64,000 bases of DNA from positions 726,501 through 790,500 of the forward strand of contig CAJNDS010000369.1 in NCBI GenBank assembly GCA_905221605.1. Direction: 5' to 3'. Positions within the stretch are counted from its first letter, which is position 1; the number at the start of each line of letters is the position of its first letter. The position numbers and the translations under genes were made by a program. The stretch is from Symbiodinium natans. Its lineage: Eukaryota > Sar > Dinophyceae > Suessiales > Symbiodiniaceae. Of the stretch, positions 1 through 13,900 are shown piece by piece. The notes below the pieces were generated by a model that was not told the DNA's origin, searched no databases, and saw nothing but the letters and a program-made list of their open reading frames with translations.

Positions 1-111
1 CTAAAACCCGACGAAGGCAAGGAAGAAGCAGCTCCATCGGGCGGTCCGATCGAACGGTGTCGAGCCCCTCCACAAGGGGGGATACACCAAACAGGTGACT
101 CGGACCTAGTA

Positions 112-199
112 TGGGGTTTAGGGTTTAGGGTTTAGGGTTTAGGGTCTAAGGTTTAGGGTTTAGGGTTTAGGGTTTAGGGTTTAGGGTTTAGGGTTTAGG
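112..199 (+). repeat. TTTAGGG array
   Basis: About twelve units with one degenerate copy (TCTAAGG). It follows a possible exon, as most TTTAGGG arrays in the window do. Confidence 0.95.
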
Positions 200-712
200 G
201 CGAAGTCTCTTGGACAGGTTGGGGGCTCAGAGTCCCTGGCTAAACTTGCCGATGATCATACGGAGCCTTATATCCGAGGGCCCATTATGCCTGTAGGCCC
301 GAAACCCTATAACCCCTACAGGCATGTGGCTCAGACCGCAAAATCCGCTTAAAAACCCTAAACCCTAAACCCTAAACCTCACGGCTTTTTTCCCAAAAGT
401 GTCGCGAGGCGCTGCGTGCCCGAAACCCTAAACCCGAGACCATTGCTGAGAAGTTTCCCTCTTATCAGATGCGGAGGTCGGGTTTGCTGGCTTCGGGGGT
501 GCGTGGTTTAGGGTTTAGGGTTTAGGCAGTTTCCCAGTCCGTGCTCAAAAAGGGTCTAGGCTTTAGGGTAATTTTTCGGAGTCCCTTGAATCACTCCCCC
601 AAAGGCTCCCCCCCAAGAATCTGCTTCGGCCCCAAAACCCTAAAACCACAAACCCCTGCGATCCAAAAACCCGCAAGGCCCTAAACCGCCCAAACCACTT
701 AAAAACGCCCGC

Positions 713-782
713 CCTAAACCCTATAAACCCTAAACCCTAAACCCTAAACCCTAAACCCTATAAACCCTAAACCCTAAACCCC
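713..782 (-). repeat. CCCTAAA array
   Basis: Roughly nine units with two CCCTATAAA variants. Confidence 0.95.
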
Positions 783-1919
783 TGAAAGGTTCATCCTCCG
801 AGGCTTGATGGATGCGAGCCTCCAAAATACTGAACCTCCCGAAGCCCTGAACCCTAAACCTGTAATCCTGAGCCTTTAAGCCCTACAGTCAACCCCAAAA
901 AGTTGCAACACCCTTATCCTCATACCCCAAACGGTATACTAAAGGAAATCCAAGCTCTAATCATCTTGAAACCATGTTCCAACTTTCTGGAGTTTCCTGT
1001 AAACCTTAAGGTTCTCGCGTGATTGGTCCCAGGTTTCGCAGGTTCTGGCGGGTAACAAATAGGTCTAGGGCCCAGGGGTGCAGGGCCCTGGTCTGTAGGG
1101 GCTTTCAGGCTTTCAGGGCTTTAAGGGTTTGCGGTTTGGGGTGTAGGGTTTAGGGCTTAAGTGTTTAGGGTTTAGGGCGAAGCCTGTTGCAAAAGGGCTT
1201 AGGGTTTAAGGGTTCAGGGGCCGACTTGGTTGTAAAAGGGGCCAACCCGAAAGCACTCAAAGCCAAACGTCGGCCATAAGCCCCCAGCAAGGAAGCCTAC
1301 CGTGGTAATGTCGGACTTCATCCGCGTGCAGCAGCCCTCGGTGAACAGCCAAGACAACACTTTCCAACATAAGGTGAAGGACCCCGGAACGACTCCGATC
1401 TTTCTCCGGATCCGCTCCACGTCTTGCCTTTTTTTGTCGCCAGAGTACGAATCCTTAGACGGAGAGTCCTCCTTTCCTGAGTTATCATAACTACCTTGAA
1501 GGTCTTAGGAAATGCTCTTGAGTTGCCCCTACCCATTCGAGGGGCGAGGGTTTTGAATGGCAGTTTTTCAGTGCTCAGGGTTTGTGACCAGGTTTAAAAT
1601 CGGGTTTGCAGTTCTTAAATGTAGGCTTTAGGCACCCCCAAGCCCGAAGCCGGTTTAAAACCTAGATCTTGAAAAACTCGTGTTTTTTTCAAACATGGTA
1701 GGCTTTAGGGACCCCAAACCCAAAGCCCTAAACCCTTAACCTCGATCTTGAAAAACTCATGGTTGCATGAAGCCCAGCTAGTGCTTCGCCTGCACGTGAA
1801 GAAGCCGGGCCAGGGCAGTCACCTGCAAAATCTAGGGTTGGGGTCCTTGAGATAGGGTACCCTAAACCTAAACCCTAAACCCTAAACCCCAAAGCCCCTT
1901 GGTCGAGTGATGTCTCCAG

Positions 1920-1944
1920 GACAAGATCCGAAAGATTGTCACAG
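1920..1944 (+). CDS. Channel exon 1 as found: pre-S1 basic segment
   Basis: 25-nt exon (DKIRKIVT plus one base) after CTCCAG and before GCAGAG, a GC donor. A basic stretch just ahead of S1 is usual in this channel family. Its phase joins the S1 exon to give KIVTESWRSNF. It lies between a CCCTAAA array ending at 1889 and a TTTAGGG array starting near 2000. It could be chance, since it is short. Confidence 0.5.
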
Positions 1945-4900
1945 GCAGAGTCGTGCTCCTTGGCCCCGGCAGGGTGTGGATAAGTCATACCGACTTCCCT
2001 AGGGTTTAGGGTTTAGGTTTTAGGGTTTAGGGTATCTGTTCCATATGGTTGAGGGTTCTAGGGTGGTTTCGGGGCTGGCTGCAAGAGACCTGGATGCAAA
2101 AAAGGGAAGCGGGTTTAGGGTTTGGGTTTCGGGGTTTAGGGCTGAGGGTGCGGCAAGTGAAGGTCGGGTCAGCATTGTGAGCACGAAGCCCAACGTCTGC
2201 GTCCAAGTTCCATGTGGAGTTCAAGACAAAACCCTAAACCCAAAACCCTAAAAAAACCAAGCCCACAAGCCAAAAATCACAAGGGCGCCACCGGGGATTC
2301 CATCGCCTTAGGCCGGTTTCGGGTTTGGTATAGGGTTTTGGGGGTTCATTACCCCAACACGCGGTCCGTGAACATGGTCCCTGGCCTTCTTTTTGAATGG
2401 CTACTGAAGCGGCCCATGATCCGGGGCCATGTAGCTACCCTAAGATTATAGGGTTTAGGGCGCGGGGCTCCCTAAACCCTAAGCCCCAAACCCTAAGCGG
2501 GTGGCAAAAAAAACCCTAAACCCTAAACCCTAAACACCCTAAACCCTATAACCCTAAACCCTAAACCCTTCGGGTGCGGGGTTTAGGGTTTAGGGCTACC
2601 AGAGAGAGCTGGAGGTCAAACTTCATGGCGGCAGTGGTGCTCTTCGACGCCTTTTGCACCTGCTCCGACGTAGATGCGCGGGCTGCCGGCCTGGCGCCTC
2701 GGCTGTGTCACTGAAGAGGGTGTTAGGGTTTTTCGGGTTCAGGGTTCAGGGTTTAGGGTTTAGGGATACTTGCTGGTTCTTAGTAGGGAACGAATGCACT
2801 GTCGATTCCTGCGCCTGTACAGAGTCCTATCGGGGTATGTGCCTAAGTCTGTAAGTTTCATGAAGAAGTGGGAAGATGAGATGAGGCCTTCGGCAGGCCC
2901 CAACGTTCAAGGCGCATGTAATGGGGTCTAAGGCTGTTAGGGTTTAGCCCTAAACCCTAAACCCGGGGGCTAAATAGAGTTCCTGGGCGAGGCTGCAGGA
3001 CAGGATGCGTCTGTCTTGGAGCCTTGAGAGAAGCCAAGGAAACTCCGCAGTGGATGCTCACAGTGCCCTTGATGAATTTGGCATGCAACCCAAGCTCCAA
3101 AAGAAACTGCAACGAAAGCCTTAAACGTACAATACACCCTGTCGACTCGAGTTCGAGTGGAATACATGTAGGGGTTCCTCCATCTCTCGTCTGCGACGAT
3201 CATCTCTTTCCCGAAGTCCGAAGCCCCCTAAGAACTCATCCGAGCCATTGTAGATCCGATGGGGCATCCCCCATCTCCTGCAGTTTAGGGTTTAGGGTTT
3301 AGGGTTTAGGAACCCTAAACCCTAAACCCCCTAAGCTTCAGATCCCTGCAGTGATTGTGGGGTCTGGTTTGTATCACACATGCAGCTGGCGAGATTGCCC
3401 GGAGCCCAGTATTCCAAAAGGGTTTATGCAGGGTTTGAGTTTATCATCTCCGGAGACACTTGCAAGTCGACCGAAAGCCCGGTTCAGTTCTCGCTGGACG
3501 CGGGAGACCATGCTTTCTGCCGTGTTGTCAGTGTGGACGCATCCTGCCTCACCGGGTGTCGGACGCAGCTTCGCATGTGACTCTAGTAATGCACTGTTGT
3601 ATTTCTGCTTTGCGTCGCCCTCAGTAGTAGGGAAGTCGCATAGTTTTTAGCAGACATTGTAAGAAAGCCTGGTTTAGGATTTTGTTGTTTGACCCCAAAC
3701 ATCCGTTCAGACGCAAAACCTTTGGGCACAGGCTAATCATGGCTAATCTGTATCAGGAATCTGTTTCAGAAGGGCTCGCGGGCCAGCGTAGTGTCCCTCA
3801 TGGTTTCCTGTACTTCTCTCCGGTTTGGGCTTGGTGTTGAGGTTATAGGGTTCAGCGCTTTAGGGCTTAGTTTGGGGGTTCGAACCCGAGTCCCTAAACT
3901 CCAAAACCCCTTCGAGCATGGCAACTGCGGAATTTTGGAGTGGGCTTAGGTTGCTTGGGGTGCTTAGGTTGGGGTTGACCCTAAACCCGAAACCCGAAAC
4001 CCTAAACCCTAAACCCTAAACCCTAAACCCGTCCTTGGACAAGCCTGGCGTTTAGCTGGCAGTTTTCTCCGGTTGCCGTAACGATGACCCCATTGCTGCT
4101 GGCTAGTCAGGTGGGAAAAAAACCTAAACCCAGTGAGGCTTTCTACTTCGGAATTGCATAGAGGAGCCCAGGCGTTGAGGGTTCGCGGAGGCGAAGTACT
4201 TGCAGCGAAACCCAAGGACTCTGAAACCCTAAAACCCTAACACCCTAACACCCTAAAACCCTAAAACCCTAAAACCCAATCACCCTAAAACCCCAAAACC
4301 CTAAAACCCTAAAACCCTAAAACCCAAACACCCTAAAACCCTAAAACCCTCAAACCCTCAAACCCTAAAAGCCCTAAAACCCTAAACCCTAAACCCAAAT
4401 CCTTCAACCCCCTGCTCAAGGTGTCCGACTTCTGCTTAGCTTTGTACACAATCGAGCTGGGACTTCTCCTGCACCGGAGCCGAACTGGACCTGGGGTTGA
4501 GGGTTTAGGGTTAGGGTTTAGGGTTTAGGGTTTAGGGTTTAGGGTTTAGGGTTTAGGGTTTAGAGTTTAGGGTTTAGGGTTTAGGGTTTAGGGTTTAGGG
4601 TTTAGGGTTTGTCAAAAGGGTGTAAGGGTTTAGGGTCCTGGTTCTTAGTAGGGAATGAGGGAATTATGAGATCCCTTGGTTCTTGGTAGGGAATGAGTGA
4701 AATTCATATCTACCTTTAAGGGATTGCATAGGGTATGTCATTCCCTCGTTCCCTACCAAGAGCCGGCCAGTGGAATGCAGTTACGATTCGAGCTTGGGGG
4801 CTTTAGGGTTTAGGCTTAGGGTTTAGGGTTTAGGGTTTAGGGTTTAGGGTTTAGGGTTTAGGGTTTTTTGTTGAGGGTTCTTGGGGGTGTCTTGAGGGTG

Positions 4901-7900
4901 TCTCCTCAAACGAAAACCGACACCCTTCAGCTCTCCTGGCCGTCGGGTGGGAGCCCAGATAATAGGGTTTAGGGCTTTCGGTGTCAAGGGTTTAGGGTTT
5001 AGGGTTTAGGGTTTTTGGTGTTTAGGGCTTCTTGTGTTTGGGGTTTCGGGCTTAGGGTTTAGGGTGTTTGGAGTACAGGGCTGAGGGACTGTAGGGCTGT
5101 GATTCACCGTCAGTTTCACTTTTAGATCGTACACCTTGCTTCTAAGTCGCGCGCCTGCTTCTGATCTTTACAATCCGCCTGGTACTTTTGCCATATACTT
5201 TTTTGCAATATACTTTTATTCTTGAACATTTCTGTCAATTCATATCCATGACCTCGAGATTCAAAGCCTCACAGTCGACTTCATACCGCTAAAGCCCAAG
5301 CGCTGAAAAGCATCAACACCAAGGTATGTACAGGGAAGGCAGCTTCTGAAAGACTGGATGGTGATTCTGGACATTGTTATCATCTTCTGCGGCTATGCCG
5401 AGCTGCTGTTGTGCCTCGGCCGGCTAGGTGGTGAAGAGGGGAAGGGCAGGGCACTTCGTGGCAGTAGGCACTTCCCACTAGGTAGTCACTAGCTGCTCGG
5501 CTGCATGCAGCGCTGGTGCCTGAGTCCCAAACCCTTAACCCTCAAGGAAGCTCCCTCAAAATCCCAGTAGCGTCTAGACGGCAGCTCCTTCAAACTGGTC
5601 GGTGGTCGAGTTTCCTTACCACAAGAACCGACTTAGAACGTCATCCCTACCTATTGCGCCCTAAGCCATATAGTTCGATGAGAATCTTATAAAGCGGGGG
5701 CTGCGAGCAATAACCTACAAGAAGAACAAAGCTCTGGAACGCGCCGGGCCTGAACCCGTTCAGTAACTCGAGCTTTTTTCTCCAAAATTCTGCTGTTAGG
5801 ATTTCGGAGGGTTTTGGGGTTACAAGGCTTAGGGTATACAGTGAGGGTTTACGGCTTGGATTTAGGAGGGTTTATAGGGCTTTATGGCGAAGATCTCAGG
5901 AATTTGTTTGCACCGGGCGACCTCATCGCCAGCTTCAGTATGCTGCGGGTGCTCCGCCTCGCGCGAATCATCCGCCCGCTGGCGGCAAGAGACGGTATAA
6001 GGTAGAGCAAGGTTTGGGGTTTGGGGTTTAGGGTTTAGGGTTTGGGGTGTAGGGTTTAGGGTTAGGGTTTCTGGGTTGAGGCTCTAAACCCCTTATCGGC
6101 CCCCAAGACGTCGGGGCTGAGAAAGTTGTAGAGTTCAGGATCAGACCTTATAACTTGCAGTTCAAAGTGGGGAAGCACCGAGAATTTCAGCGCATGAACA
6201 AAGAAAGGACAATGAGATGAAGGGTCCAGGTCGAGCTCAACAACCTCCTCTCCCCAAACTACACCCTAAACCCTAAGCCCTAAACCCTAAACCCTAAAAC
6301 CCCCCTAAACTGTGTATGGGATCTGGATGGATCCCTGAGCACGCGAAACGCGGTTCGTCCAGCGGTGCGGTTGGCTCACAAGCCCCCAAACCTCCAAGCC
6401 TTCAAGCCCGAGGCTGCTAGGCAGGTGGCAAAAAAGCACCCCAAACCATGCCTCCTACACCCATGGAGCTGCTAGCGAACTTGTGTACAGTGCCTAGAGC
6501 CGTAATTCTGAAAACCCAAAAACTCTAGAACCCTTCAGCCGTGCAGCCCGAAAGCCCTAAACAAAGCCCTAAAACCCTCAAGCCAAAAACCCCAAACCCT
6601 AAAACCCCCAAGCACAAAACACAAAATCGTCCGAAGCATCGGATGCCTGGTATCCCCCCCAGGCCTAATGCGACTTCTGCGGAGGACCAGACAAGGGTTT
6701 AGGGCTTAGGCTTTCGGGTTCAGGGTTTAGGGTCGGGCTCCCGATACACCCTGAACCTTGGGACAATGGTGAGGGTTTAGAGAGTTCAAGGTTGAGGTTT
6801 TCGGAGTTTAGGGAACCTGGGCAGCATGAGCTCTTTCCCGGCACGCTCACCCAAGCCTGGATGCAAAAGGGCTGCTGAAAAAAGAAGACCTGATCTCGAG
6901 GTAGATGGTTTTGAGAAGTGCTTGGAAGCGAGGCAGAGATGCTGGATGTTGAAAGGTTTAGCCGTCCCTAAACAACCCTAAACCCTAAACCCTAAACCCT
7001 AAACCCGCTAGATCCATAGCCATCCTGCTTCTTCTTGTGATGCTTGTACAGACTTCAAAGGCTTCATGTTTAGGATGCCAGGGATGGGGTTGGGGTTCCT
7101 TAAGCCGACCAAACAGACCCTAAAAAAAGGGTTTATAAAATGGTTCATCTGGGGGATTTCCGACATGAAGGGGTACCTTCTTGGGGTCCTTATGATCAGG
7201 GGATCCTACTATTTTGGGGGATCTATTCTGGGGGTCCCCCCATGTTCGTAAACCCCCTATCATCTGGTCCCCGAGGTTGGGCCCGATGCAGTGCCTGTGT
7301 TCCAGGACGCGTGCGCTGCGCGAGCTCCAGAAGCTTGTAACTATGATGGCGACATGCTTGAAGGCCACTCGCCCACCGAGGGGCATGAATAGATTCAGAC
7401 CTATCGGGTTTAGGGTTATAGGGTTTAGGGCTTATAGGGTTGAGGATTTAGGGTGGGACGGCCATTATCCGACCCCCGAAGCCGGAATAGACGTGCTGAA
7501 AGGCATGTCAAACTTGACGGGGCCTCACGATGCAACCCTAAATCTGAAACCCTAAACCCTAAACCCTAAACCCTAAACCCTAAACCCTAAACCCTAAACC
7601 CTAAACCCTAAACCCGAACCACAAAACCTGTGGCAAAACAGCACCCTCAACCCACAAGGGCACTCGGAGTTCAACAACCTTTGAACAAGCACATACTTGA
7701 AACACCTGCTATCAACAGCTACATGTGCTGAAAACCCTCGGTGTGCCCCCCCCCCCCCCCCCCCACCAACCTGACACACAAAGGGCCATTGCGAGGGCCC
7801 CTCCCCCCATTTTTTGTCATTCATATATATATATATATTTACTTATTTATTTATTATTTATTTTTTTATATTTATATATTTATATTTATATTTGCATTAT

Positions 7901-10900
7901 ATCTATATTCATATTTATATTTATATTCGTATTTATAATTATATTTTCATGTTTCTTTTTATGTATTCATTTTTCATATTTATACTTATATTTATATGTT
8001 TATATATACGATTAAGCATTCATAAAAACAGAATAAGGATAGCAATAAGCCCTACAAGACAGGCCCCTCAACCCGCACTCCCCAAGCGCACCAAAGCCAA
8101 GCCACCCAACCGCCTCAGCCCCGGAAACCCGGATAATCTTGTACACTGACATCAAGAAGACATTAAAAAAGCGCAGAACCCCAAAAACCCTAAGACCCCC
8201 AAACAAATCGCTTTAAGACCCTTCAGACCTTTTTCAGCCCTAAACGGTCAAACCCTACCCCCCGAATTCCCCCCCCCCCCCCCTGCCCAAAAATCCTGTA
8301 ACGTAGGCTTTGGCTTGGTCCTTCATCTTCTGCTTCGTGGCCCGAGCCAGCACGTGGATACGTTCAGGTCTTTGTGGCTTTGTGGGGTTTGCTTGGGGGA
8401 GATGTAGGTGGCTTAGGGTTTAGGGTTTCAGGTTTAGGGGGCCCGCGGGATCAAAAAGGGGTACTGCATGCCTACAGGATCGCAAGAAGGGTCCTTTTGG
8501 GGAAGCTTCTTCCAGGAAACGACAGGGGAGTGTTTTTTCCGAAACGAGATTGGTGCTCAGGCAGGTTTCGACCTTAGCTCCAGCTGGAGATTAGGGTTTA
8601 GGGTTTGGGGTTTTAGGGTTTAGGGTTTGGGGTTTAGGGTTTAGGGTTTGGGGTTTAGGGTTTAGGGTTTTGTGTGTAGGGCGCCTGTAAAGTGCCAGGA
8701 AACTCCTGAGTTGGAGGTCTTGACGAGGGTTTAGGGTTCGGGTTTAGGGTTCACCCATTGTCCAGGAGTCCCAGCAAGCTTGTCCGAATCTGGGTTCAAA
8801 AACGGTTCGCCCCATCACCCTAAACCCTAAACCCTAAACCCTAAACCCTAAACCCTAAACCCTAAACCCTAAACCCGTCCCCCCGAGGTGATCATGACCA
8901 TATGGGCCATGCTTTTGGTAGAGATCGTCCATCCGATCATGAAGGAGATGCGGGACAACGAGGTGGCCTTCCAGGAGTGCCATAGATGGGTTTAGGGTTT
9001 AGGGTTTAGGGTTTAGGGCTAGGGTTTAGGGTTTAGGGTTTAGGACTTCGGATTTAGGGTTCAGGGTTCAGGGTTAGGGTTTCCTCGGTCTTGCGGGTGT
9101 GGAGAAGCACTGGCGTGAAGCAGCTCTGGGACGTTATGATCAATAGCAAGGCACGCTCAGAAGTTCTTGCTATGTCCCCTTGGGAACTATTTTTTTTATC
9201 GAAAGCCCAAGAGGATATCAAAAATGACATGTTTATTACGATTCTAAGGGGAGTATAGCTTGGCTACCCAGTGATCCCTGCACATGGGCTCGCAGCACCC
9301 AACTCGCTGGGAAATTTGGGGAGCCTCCAGCTTCGAAGGAACCCTGGCGATCCTTCCATTTATGTTATTAGAACGGATGACTAGTCCTGAACCTTCAGTC
9401 CACCATAAAGCCCAAACGCCAAAGCCTAAAACCCTAAAACCCTTAACCCCCAAACCCCCCTAGGGCTTATAAGTGTTGCCACGTCTCAGACGCGGGCGCG
9501 TCCCTGCGTTGCGTAAGCTGGCAGCCGCGCGAGGATTGCGAGAAATGCCTGTCGGCCACCTCTTCCGTGATGAACTCCAACCTTCTTTTGTTTCAGACGG
9601 CAGCCCGGCCACGTGCAGTTGGCAACACCAAGCGGGTTGAGGTCGAGGGTTTAGGGGTTTAGGGGTTTAGGGGTTTAGGGGTTTAGGGGTTTAGGGGTTT
9701 AGGGGTTTAGGGGTTTAGTCTAGGGGTTTAGGGGTTTGCGGTTTGGGGTTTAGGGTTTAGGGTTTAGGGGCGACATCAATGCAGGCAATTGAGGTCTTGG
9801 GCTCTATAGAAGGGAAGTTCAGAGAGCAAAATCATGCATCGCACTTCGCCATGCGCTCGCCGTGTCACGGATCTTTTTGCCAAAGCAGAGAACGCCTTCA
9901 CCAACTCCAGGGCATCTGCCACATGGGGGTTGAGCTACATCATGGCACCTTCCTACTTGGCACCTTAATTAAACTTAACTACAAGAATATAGTAGCCTAG
10001 AGACCCCAAAACTGAGGAACGATTTGATATTGCCTTGGAGCTCATCCAAACCCCACACTACTCTGGCCCTTAAGCCCTTATTCCCTTTTTTTAGGGTGCA
10101 GGTTCCCTTAGAAGCCCCTCTTGTGTCTGCGGAAGATGGTTCTGAGGGGTGGAAAAGCTAAGGTCATAGCCGGGGATAGCTGGGGGGACATCGCCGTCCC
10201 TGTCATCGAGTTCTCCCCGGGAACCGCCATCATCTTCGTAGGCGCCCGGGAGGGCACGGTTTAGGGTTTAGGGTTTAGGGTTCTGAGCTCCCAGATCCTA
10301 CGCTGCACCCGAACCTTTGCCCAAAAACCCTCAACATCTGCAGCAGCCAAAAAGTCCTCTTCACACGGAAACCGGAAGACCTACAATAGCTGGGCGACTC
10401 CTTTCTGCGACATCCCGCCCCAACCTCGAAATCCCGAATCTCGGAGAGCCTCTAACAGTCGCGCGAAGAACCAACCCAAAAGGACCTAACCCAAAGAAAC
10501 TTAATTGAAAGCGAGAAATACTACGTACTAAAATTCCCTTCAAGGCATGTAGGCCATGGCTTAAACTTAAAGCATGTCTACAAGGCTTCGGAAAAGGGCC
10601 CATTAGGGGGTGTTTAGTGTTTTTAGGATCTTTCGGCCGATTCCGATGCAGTGGTGTGATTCCATATGCGGTTCGGGGCTTCCCTAAACCCTAAACCCTA
10701 AACCCTAAACCCTAAACCCTAAACCCTAAACCCTAAACCCATTGTTGGTTTGCGGCCGGCGACCCCCCATGAGGTGTTGGGGGATCAACCAAAAGTGTGG
10801 CTGAGCACCCAAAATCTTACCGAGTGATATCGTTTATGCCCTAAACCTACCCTGAATCCTAAACCCCAGACCCTGAACCCCAAACCCTAAACCCTAAGCC

Positions 10901-13900
10901 CCAAACCCTAAACCCTAAACCCTAAACCCTAAACCCTTGAAGGATCCCTGTTAACGCTCGTCTTTGGCGTGCTGAACCTCATCGTTGCAGTCGTCGCAGC
11001 TCGGAGCTATTTAGGGTTTAGGGTTTAGGGTTTAGGGTTCAGGGTTTAGGGTCCAGGGTGATTTCTTTTGGGGTGAGGCCTTTTGGGGGACTAATTACTA
11101 CTTGGTAGCAGAGTACTATATCCCCCTTGGGAATCGTTGTTTATTTTTGTAAAACCCAAGAGGATATTAAACATACTGTATTCATTAAGGTTCTAAGGGG
11201 AGTGTAGAGCAGGAGAGTGGGTAACCTGGAAGCCTTTTCCAGGGTACTAGAATCCGTACAGAATCCCGAAGGTTAACCTTTAGTTCTGCTAGAAGACACC
11301 CTAAACCCTAAACCCTAAACCCTAAACCCTAAACCCTAAACCCTAAGATGCCCTGAACGCGCTGTTGGGATGTCTGTGGAGGCCTCGGGGACCAAATGAA
11401 GGGCTTATGGTGGATGTTGCCCCGTATGCTAACAGTCCTTCATGGGGATTGTAGTGGGGGCACTATGATCACCATTAAGGACTACTAGTATAAGGGGGAA
11501 CATTCCAATTTATATGCCGCAATAGGGTTCTAGTAGGATAGGTGGGGGCCACAAAACGGACCATGGGGCAGCCCACCAGGTTTCGTCGCCTTCTCATCGC
11601 TCCAGGGTCTTCCGTTCAACCTTCAGGTAGTTATGAGATGTTATGAGGGTTTAGGGTTTAGGGTTTAGGCTTAGGGGTTAGGGAACTTCATAGTTGTTAG
11701 GGTTGGGAAGGGCTAGAGAGTTGGTGGCCTCCAATATCTTGAACAGTAGGCCCCAGACCCTATACCTGGAACTTTTTGGGTCAGCTAGGCAGGTCCCCTA
11801 AACCCTAAACCCTAAACCTGAAACTAAACCCAAGCTTGAGCCTCAAAGCTCAGGTAGACACCTTCGCCGAAGTTCGGCAGAGGGATGTGCTGAACTTGGC
11901 AGAAGAGATGGAGCATGAGATCGAGAGCGACAAGACCGGGTTTAGGGTTTAGGGTTTGGGGTTTAGGGTTTAGGGTTAGGGTTTAGGGCGAAGTATACAC
12001 CCTAAATCCTACCCTAAGCCCTAAACCCTAAACCCTAAACCCTAAGTATTTCAGAGCAGGGCTGACTTCCCAACGCTTTTCGTCGGACGTGGGTTTCAGA
12101 TTGGGTTTGGGGGCGTTGGGCTCCAGAGGGGTTGGGTCGTCTTTGGGGCGTTTAGGGGTTTAGGGTTTTCTGGCAGTCTGCAAGTCACCCTAAACCTTAA
12201 ATCCTACTCCCTAAACCCTATAAACCCTAAACCCTAAGGTTTGTTTGGGCCGGGTGCGGGGGGAGGAGAGGGGGGGGCGATGTCGGGTTAGAGGAGATGA
12301 GGGAGCTTTCGCTGGACAACCCTAAACCCTAAACCCTAGACCCTCAACCCTAAACCCTAAACCCTAAACCGGCGCAGGAAGTTCCTGCAAAAGATCTTCG
12401 AGCGCATCGACACAGACGGCAGTGGTCGGGTCACTTTGGAGGTGGCGCCCGGGGGCTATTCAGAGGGTTTAGGGTTTAGGGCTTAGGGTTTAGGGTTTAG
12501 GGTTTAGGGTTTAGGGGCTTTTCAGGGTTCAGCGTTTTTGGCCATTTCAGGGTTGAGGGTTATGTTTAGGGGTTTTAGGGCTTCGGATTTAGGGTTTAGG
12601 GTTTCGGGATCTTTGGGTTTTCAGGGGATGTCAGGGCCTAGGCTTCAACAGACCGGGTCTAGAGGTTAGGGCTTCTAATGGCTGTTGCTGCATGCCCTTG
12701 CTCTTACTCACAGTAATTCGCACACTTCTGACTGTTTCGCTTACACTTTCACGGGGGTAGCCACGAAAGCTGTCCCTGGCAGGCTTGACGTTTCGAATGC
12801 CTGAGAGAGAGAGAGGGTCAAGAGAGTAGGTTTGCGCGTGTGCTCCAAAGTGCAGAAGATTTTGTGGCCATGGGTCGCGTCGGAGGCCAGTTGGAGGCTG
12901 TAGGGTTTAGCCCTTATTAGGGGTTTAGGGTTTAGGGTTTAGGGTTTAGGGTTTAGGGTTTAGGGGACTATTTTTTTGTGACCGGGTACTGCTTTCCAGT
13001 AGGGCTAAGCGTGGAAGAGACTGAATCCAAGGCTCACAGCTCTGACAAGCGCTAAGCCCTAAACTAGTGCCAGCTGGCGCCGAGAAGTAAACCTTCCCAA
13101 GACGTCTCTCGCAAACTTATAGGACCCTGAAGACACAAGACTCCTAAACCTAAACCGGAGTTCCAAAAACCCCAAGCCCTCAAACTTCAGGGTGGGGAAA
13201 TAGGGCATGTGAGGGGTTAGGTTTGGGGTTGTACATGTAGACTGTACGGTGTAGCTTCGGGCTTTGGGTCTACAAAGCTCAATCTTTGGTTTGGAGTTCG
13301 TCGCGAGCTGTTAAGCCCCAAGCCACACGCGCCCTGCCAGGAGCTTGTTGAGGGCGCGCGGAAAGATCCGCAGTTCCAGAGCAGGCAGCGATCATGCTCA
13401 TCTCTCAAAACCCTGCGAAAGGAGCTTCCCAAAAAAGCCTATTGGATCCTCATCACTAAGCCCTACAACACCCAATTCTCTAAACCTTGAAGCCCTCAAC
13501 TCTAAAACTTCTCTGGGCCTTTGCTTTGGGCGCTGGGGTTTAGGGGTCATCTAGATGGACATGTGGATCTGCTGAAAAGGCTCAGTGTGGCAAGGTGTCT
13601 TGCTGCTTCCATTTGTTCCGGTGGAGGATTTTGCCCTAACCCAAAACCCCTGAAGCCGTATCCTAAACTCAGGAAACACCGAACCCGACACCCCCGAACC
13701 CGAGCACCCTTGTGGAGATTGCCAGTCCCATGACGTGGCCACGGAACACCCGAACGCAAACCCTAAACGCTAAACCCCTAAACCCCTAAACCCTACAGCC
13801 TAAACCCCTAACCCCTAAACCCTATAAACCTCCAAACCCTACACCCCAAACCTTAAACCCGAAACCCTGAACCCTGAACCCCCTACCTAAACCCCTAAAC

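Larger units (their letters stand above)
1..1919 (+). other. Region left of the channel exons, two candidate exons
   Basis: Mostly intron-like DNA with telomeric arrays (about 112-199, 355-380, 713-782, 1857-1889). Two open stretches could be upstream exons of the channel. Positions 1-108 stay open and acidic at the start (PDEGKEEAAPSGGPIE) up to a possible GT donor before the first TTTAGGG array. Positions 450-503 (TIAEKFPSYQMRRSGLLASG) sit between CCCTAAACCC and GTGCGTGGTTTAGGG. Neither could be joined to the first secure exon, so the N-terminus of the channel is unresolved. I see no promoter. Confidence 0.4.

Noticed and set aside
1-200. Chromosome end at the left edge
   Set aside because: The arrays are short, interrupted, change strand and occur throughout the window, so they are interstitial.
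1214-1536. Overlapping ORFs on both strands near 1.2-1.5 kb
   Set aside because: No domain, and they do not sit in a telomeric switch. A small exon here remains possible but is unsupported.
4215-4395. CRISPR-like array
   Set aside because: Units are contiguous 7-8 bp telomeric variants with no spacers.
7725-8149. Overlapping ORFs rich in Ile, Tyr and Phe
   Set aside because: All come from the AT microsatellite and the C run; no splice or domain support.
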